The notes under the pieces: model-generated
Seen by the model: the letters and a program-made list of their open reading frames with translations, nothing else
Databases searched by the model: none
What the model was told of the DNA's origin: nothing
Made by a program: the position numbers and the translations under genes
Shown: in pieces, positions 14,760 to 16,237 of the stretch
Layout: each line of letters begins with the position of its first letter
Position numbering within the stretch: the first letter of the stretch is position 1
DNA from: JAAZPT01 sp034180455
GTDB taxonomy: Bacteria > Bacillota > Clostridia > Christensenellales > Aristaeellaceae
Direction: 5' to 3'
DNA: 16,237 bases
NCBI GenBank assembly: GCA_034180455.1
Contig: JAXFOG010000027.1
Span: 1 to 16,237, forward strand

Positions 14760-14802
14760 ACTATATAAGTGATAAACTATCATATTAATTTGGAGGATAA
14801 GT

Positions 14803-15918
14803 ATGAAGTACTCAAAATTATTTGGAAATAAAAAATTTGGATTTGGCATGATGCGTTTGCCAATGCTGGAAGTGGAGGGCAAGCAGCAGGTTGACATAGA
14901 GCAGGTATGCAAGATGGTAGATTTGTTTATGAAGGCTGGTTTTTGTTATTTTGATACTGCTCATGGTTATTTGGATGGATTAAGTGAGCTTGCGATTCGT
15001 GATTGCCTTGCAAATCGATATCCACGCGATAGTTATTTGCTTACAAATAAGCTTACTTCCGTATACTTTAAAAAGCAAGAAGATATAGTTCCTCTTTTTC
15101 ATAAGCAACTAGAAGCATCTGGAGTAGACTACTTTGATATTTATCTTATGCATTCGCTTACTAAAGAAAACTATGAAGATTTTCAGAAATGTAATGCTTT
15201 TGAAACAGCTCTTAAATTAAAAGAACAAGGACTTATTAGACATTTGGGATTATCGTTCCATGACTCACCCGAAATGCTAGACAAAATACTTACTGATCAT
15301 CCAGAAACAGAAGTTGTGCAAATTCAATTAAATTATCTTGATGCAGACGATGAGCAAATTCAAGGTTTAAAAAACTATGAAGTATGCGTAAAGCATGGTA
15401 AACCAGTGATTGTAATGGAACCTGTAAAAGGCGGACGACTTATAAATATGCCTACTAAAGCCGCCAAACTTGTGGATGAAAAAGGCTTAAATCGTGCGGC
15501 ACTTGCACTTCGTTATACTGCAAGCTTTGATAATGTTGGAATGGTAATTAGTGGAATGAGCAATATAGCACAAATGCAGGATAATATAGATATTATGAAC
15601 AACTTCAAGCCAATAAACAACGACGAAAAGATGCTTATAGATAAGTTGACATCTATAATGCGCCAAGAAAGAATAATAGAATGTACAAAGTGTGGATATT
15701 GTCTAAGTGAATGTCCAAAGTATATTGAAATACCTAGCGTTTTTACCTATATGAACGAGTTTTTGTATGATGAAACAATCGCTAAGCCTGAATATAATAA
15801 TGATACTGGGATTCCAAAAGACTGTATAAGTTGTCATCGCTGTGAAAAGGTATGCCCACAACATTTACCTATTCCAAAGCTTATGAAAAAAGCAGTAAAC
15901 AATAGAATATTTGAATAA
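14803..15918 (+). CDS. Aldo/keto reductase with C-terminal 2x[4Fe-4S] ferredoxin domain
   Basis: The N-terminal 270 residues are an aldo/keto reductase barrel: GFGMMRLPM at the start, then the catalytic tetrad D51 and Y56 (FDTAHGY), K83 (TNKL) and H117 (LMHS). The barrel continues with HLGLSFHD, QIQLNYLD and MEPVKGGRL. Residues 294-304 (CTKCGYCLSEC) and 341-351 (CISCHRCEKVC) give eight cysteines spaced for two [4Fe-4S] clusters, each followed by Pro. This fused type is common in anaerobes and probably passes electrons between NAD(P)H or a substrate and a low-potential carrier; the substrate cannot be read from the sequence. GGAGG precedes the ATG by 7 bases. The length of 371 residues is usual for the family. 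It is a single-gene unit between its leader and a terminator. Its cluster content suits the neighbouring iron-uptake operon, though a functional tie is only inferred. Confidence 0.93.
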   Translation: MKYSKLFGNKKFGFGMMRLPMLEVEGKQQVDIEQVCKMVDLFMKAGFCYFDTAHGYLDGLSELAIRDCLANRYPRDSYLLTNKLTSVYFKKQEDIVPLFHKQLEASGVDYFDIYLMHSLTKENYEDFQKCNAFETALKLKEQGLIRHLGLSFHDSPEMLDKILTDHPETEVVQIQLNYLDADDEQIQGLKNYEVCVKHGKPVIVMEPVKGGRLINMPTKAAKLVDEKGLNRAALALRYTASFDNVGMVISGMSNIAQMQDNIDIMNNFKPINNDEKMLIDKLTSIMRQERIIECTKCGYCLSECPKYIEIPSVFTYMNEFLYDETIAKPEYNNDTGIPKDCISCHRCEKVCPQHLPIPKLMKKAVNNRIFE

Positions 15919-15925
15919 AAATATG

Positions 15926-15960
15926 AACTGCAACTACCATAATGGTAAATGCAGTTTTTT
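15926..15960 (+). terminator. Rho-independent terminator after the aldo/keto reductase
   Basis: AACTGCA (15926-15932) pairs with TGCAGTT (15950-15956), with an inner ACCAT/ATGGT pairing, followed by a run of six T through 15960. Confidence 0.85.
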
Positions 15961-15992
15961 ATTCAAACAATTTTAAGTATAATATGTTTGCG

Positions 15993-16010
15993 ACTTTACC
16001 TTGATAAAGT
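15993..16010. repeat. Short inverted repeat in the intergenic gap
   Basis: ACTTTA (15993-15998) and TAAAGT (16005-16010) flank a 6-base spacer. It has no T-run and no nearby start codon, so its role is unknown. The rest of the gap between 15961 and 16032 shows nothing further. Confidence 0.3.
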
Positions 16011-16032
16011 TAGAATTTGATATATTAAAAAA

Positions 16033-16061
16033 CCGATATTTTAACACAATTAAAATATCGG
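16033..16061 (-). terminator. Rho-independent terminator of the tRNA-Arg transcription unit
   Basis: CCGATATTTTA (16033-16043) pairs perfectly with TAAAATATCGG (16051-16061) around a 7-base loop. Read leftward, the stem is followed by TTTTTT (16032-16027). It sits 5 bases beyond the tRNA 3' end and is therefore the native terminator of the tRNA gene now cut in half. Confidence 0.88.
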
Positions 16062-16066
16062 AAATA

Positions 16067-16111
16067 TGGCGTTCCCGAGAGGATTTGAACCTCCGACCTA
16101 CCGCTTAGGAG
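16067..16111 (-). pseudogene. 3' fragment of tRNA-Arg(CCU), attachment site of an integrated element
   Basis: Read leftward from 16111 this is a normal tRNA from the anticodon loop to the encoded CCA. It has loop CTCCTAA (16111-16105) with anticodon CCT (16109-16107), 3' anticodon stem GCGGT (16104-16100), variable loop AGGTC, T arm GGAGG/TTCAAAT/CCTCT (16094-16078), 3' acceptor strand CGGGAAC (16077-16071), discriminator G and CCA (16069-16067). The five bases that should pair with GCGGT are GTCTA, and no D arm with a GG loop precedes them. The tRNA identity therefore stops exactly at the 5' edge of the anticodon loop. That is a classical crossover place for tyrosine integrases. The native terminator remains attached, so this is the displaced chromosomal 3' half. 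An intact copy should lie beyond the right edge. Confidence 0.75.
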
Positions 16112-16237
16112 TAGACCCGATACGACATCGGGAAGTGGCATCTAATGCTTAAAAATGCTTGGAAATACAAGGTTTTTCAGCATTTCAAATCCCATCTGAT
16201 ACTACGCTGTGATAGCTAATTCAGAGGGATTTTACAC
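16112..16237. mobile_element. Left end of a putative integrated element in tRNA-Arg(CCU), continuing past the window
   Basis: These 126 bases replace the 5' half expected for the tRNA gene. No open frame that I can support is present. They are dense in short repeats: CCCGAT/ATCGGG (16116-16121 with 16127-16132), direct AATGCTT copies (16144-16150 and 16154-16160), AAATGCT/AGCATTT (16153-16159 with 16179-16185) and AAATCCCATCTGA/TCAGAGGGATTT with one bulge (16187-16199 with 16221-16232). Such arrays flank the cores of att sites, where integrase and excisionase bind. Neither an integrase gene nor the far end is visible here, so the type (prophage, integrative conjugative element or genomic island) is open. 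Confidence 0.5.

Noticed and set aside
16067..16135. A complete tRNA gene on the minus strand
   Set aside because: Starting at 16135 the 5' part gives six of seven acceptor pairs by chance, but it is about 7 bases too short, has no D arm with the GG loop, and its bases do not pair with the 3' anticodon stem.
16067..16237. A group I intron in the tRNA-Arg(CCU) anticodon loop
   Set aside because: Such introns are known in this tRNA, but they end in G and split the anticodon region. Here the anticodon is whole, the base before the loop is A, and the missing part begins at the loop's 5' edge. No intron core motifs were seen in the 126 bases available. It cannot be fully excluded without more sequence to the right.
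1..16237. CRISPR arrays, insertion sequences or transposase genes
   Set aside because: No regularly spaced direct repeats and no transposase-like frame were found. The only sign of mobile DNA is the tRNA-Arg boundary at the right end.

Overview
The window looks like a chromosomal segment of a low-GC, Gram-positive, probably anaerobic Clostridia-type bacterium. The evidence is AT-rich DNA, strong AGGAGG-type ribosome binding sites, GerM-type (sporulation/germination family) lipoproteins, a Feo ferrous-iron locus with a small Cys-rich partner, and a 2x[4Fe-4S] aldo/keto reductase. Genus cannot be assigned from sequence reading alone.

Region by region: (1) Positions 1-2707, + strand: a GerMN-domain gene that appears to be cut by an in-frame TAA near the left edge, a three-unit GerMN lipoprotein directly abutting it, and a YfbR-type HD-domain 5'-deoxynucleotidase. 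(2) Positions 2700-5720, - strand: a rotary-motor-like module with its own promoter. It comprises a MotA/TolQ/ExbB-type protein of the ZorA kind, a MotB/OmpA-type protein of the ZorB kind with a very long coiled-coil stalk, and a small membrane-anchored protein of unknown function. None of the Zorya effector genes (zorC, zorD, zorE) is nearby. (3) Positions 5758-10574, - strand: prfC (RF3), typA (BipA) and an unrecognised secreted protein, tightly packed as one operon. (4) Positions 10605-10700: back-to-back promoters whose -35 boxes form a perfect inverted repeat. Rightward of them is a dCMP deaminase. (5) Positions 11272-14533, + strand: the iron-uptake operon feoA-feoA-feoB-Cys-rich protein, with inverted repeats over its promoter and a strong terminator at its end. 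(6) Positions 14624-15960: an aldo/keto reductase with two C-terminal [4Fe-4S] motifs, behind a structured leader and followed by a terminator. (7) Positions 16033-16237: a leftward terminator, then the 3' half of a tRNA-Arg(CCU) whose match stops exactly at the anticodon loop, then unrelated repeat-rich DNA. This is the signature of a tRNA attachment site with an integrated element continuing beyond the right edge.

Functional links: dCMP deaminase and the YfbR-type nucleotidase both act on deoxynucleoside monophosphates. RF3 and TypA are ribosome-bound GTPases. Feo supplies Fe2+ of the kind needed by the iron-sulfur oxidoreductase next door. The two most notable items are the effector-less ZorAB-like module with its companion gene, and the tRNA-Arg att boundary at the right end.
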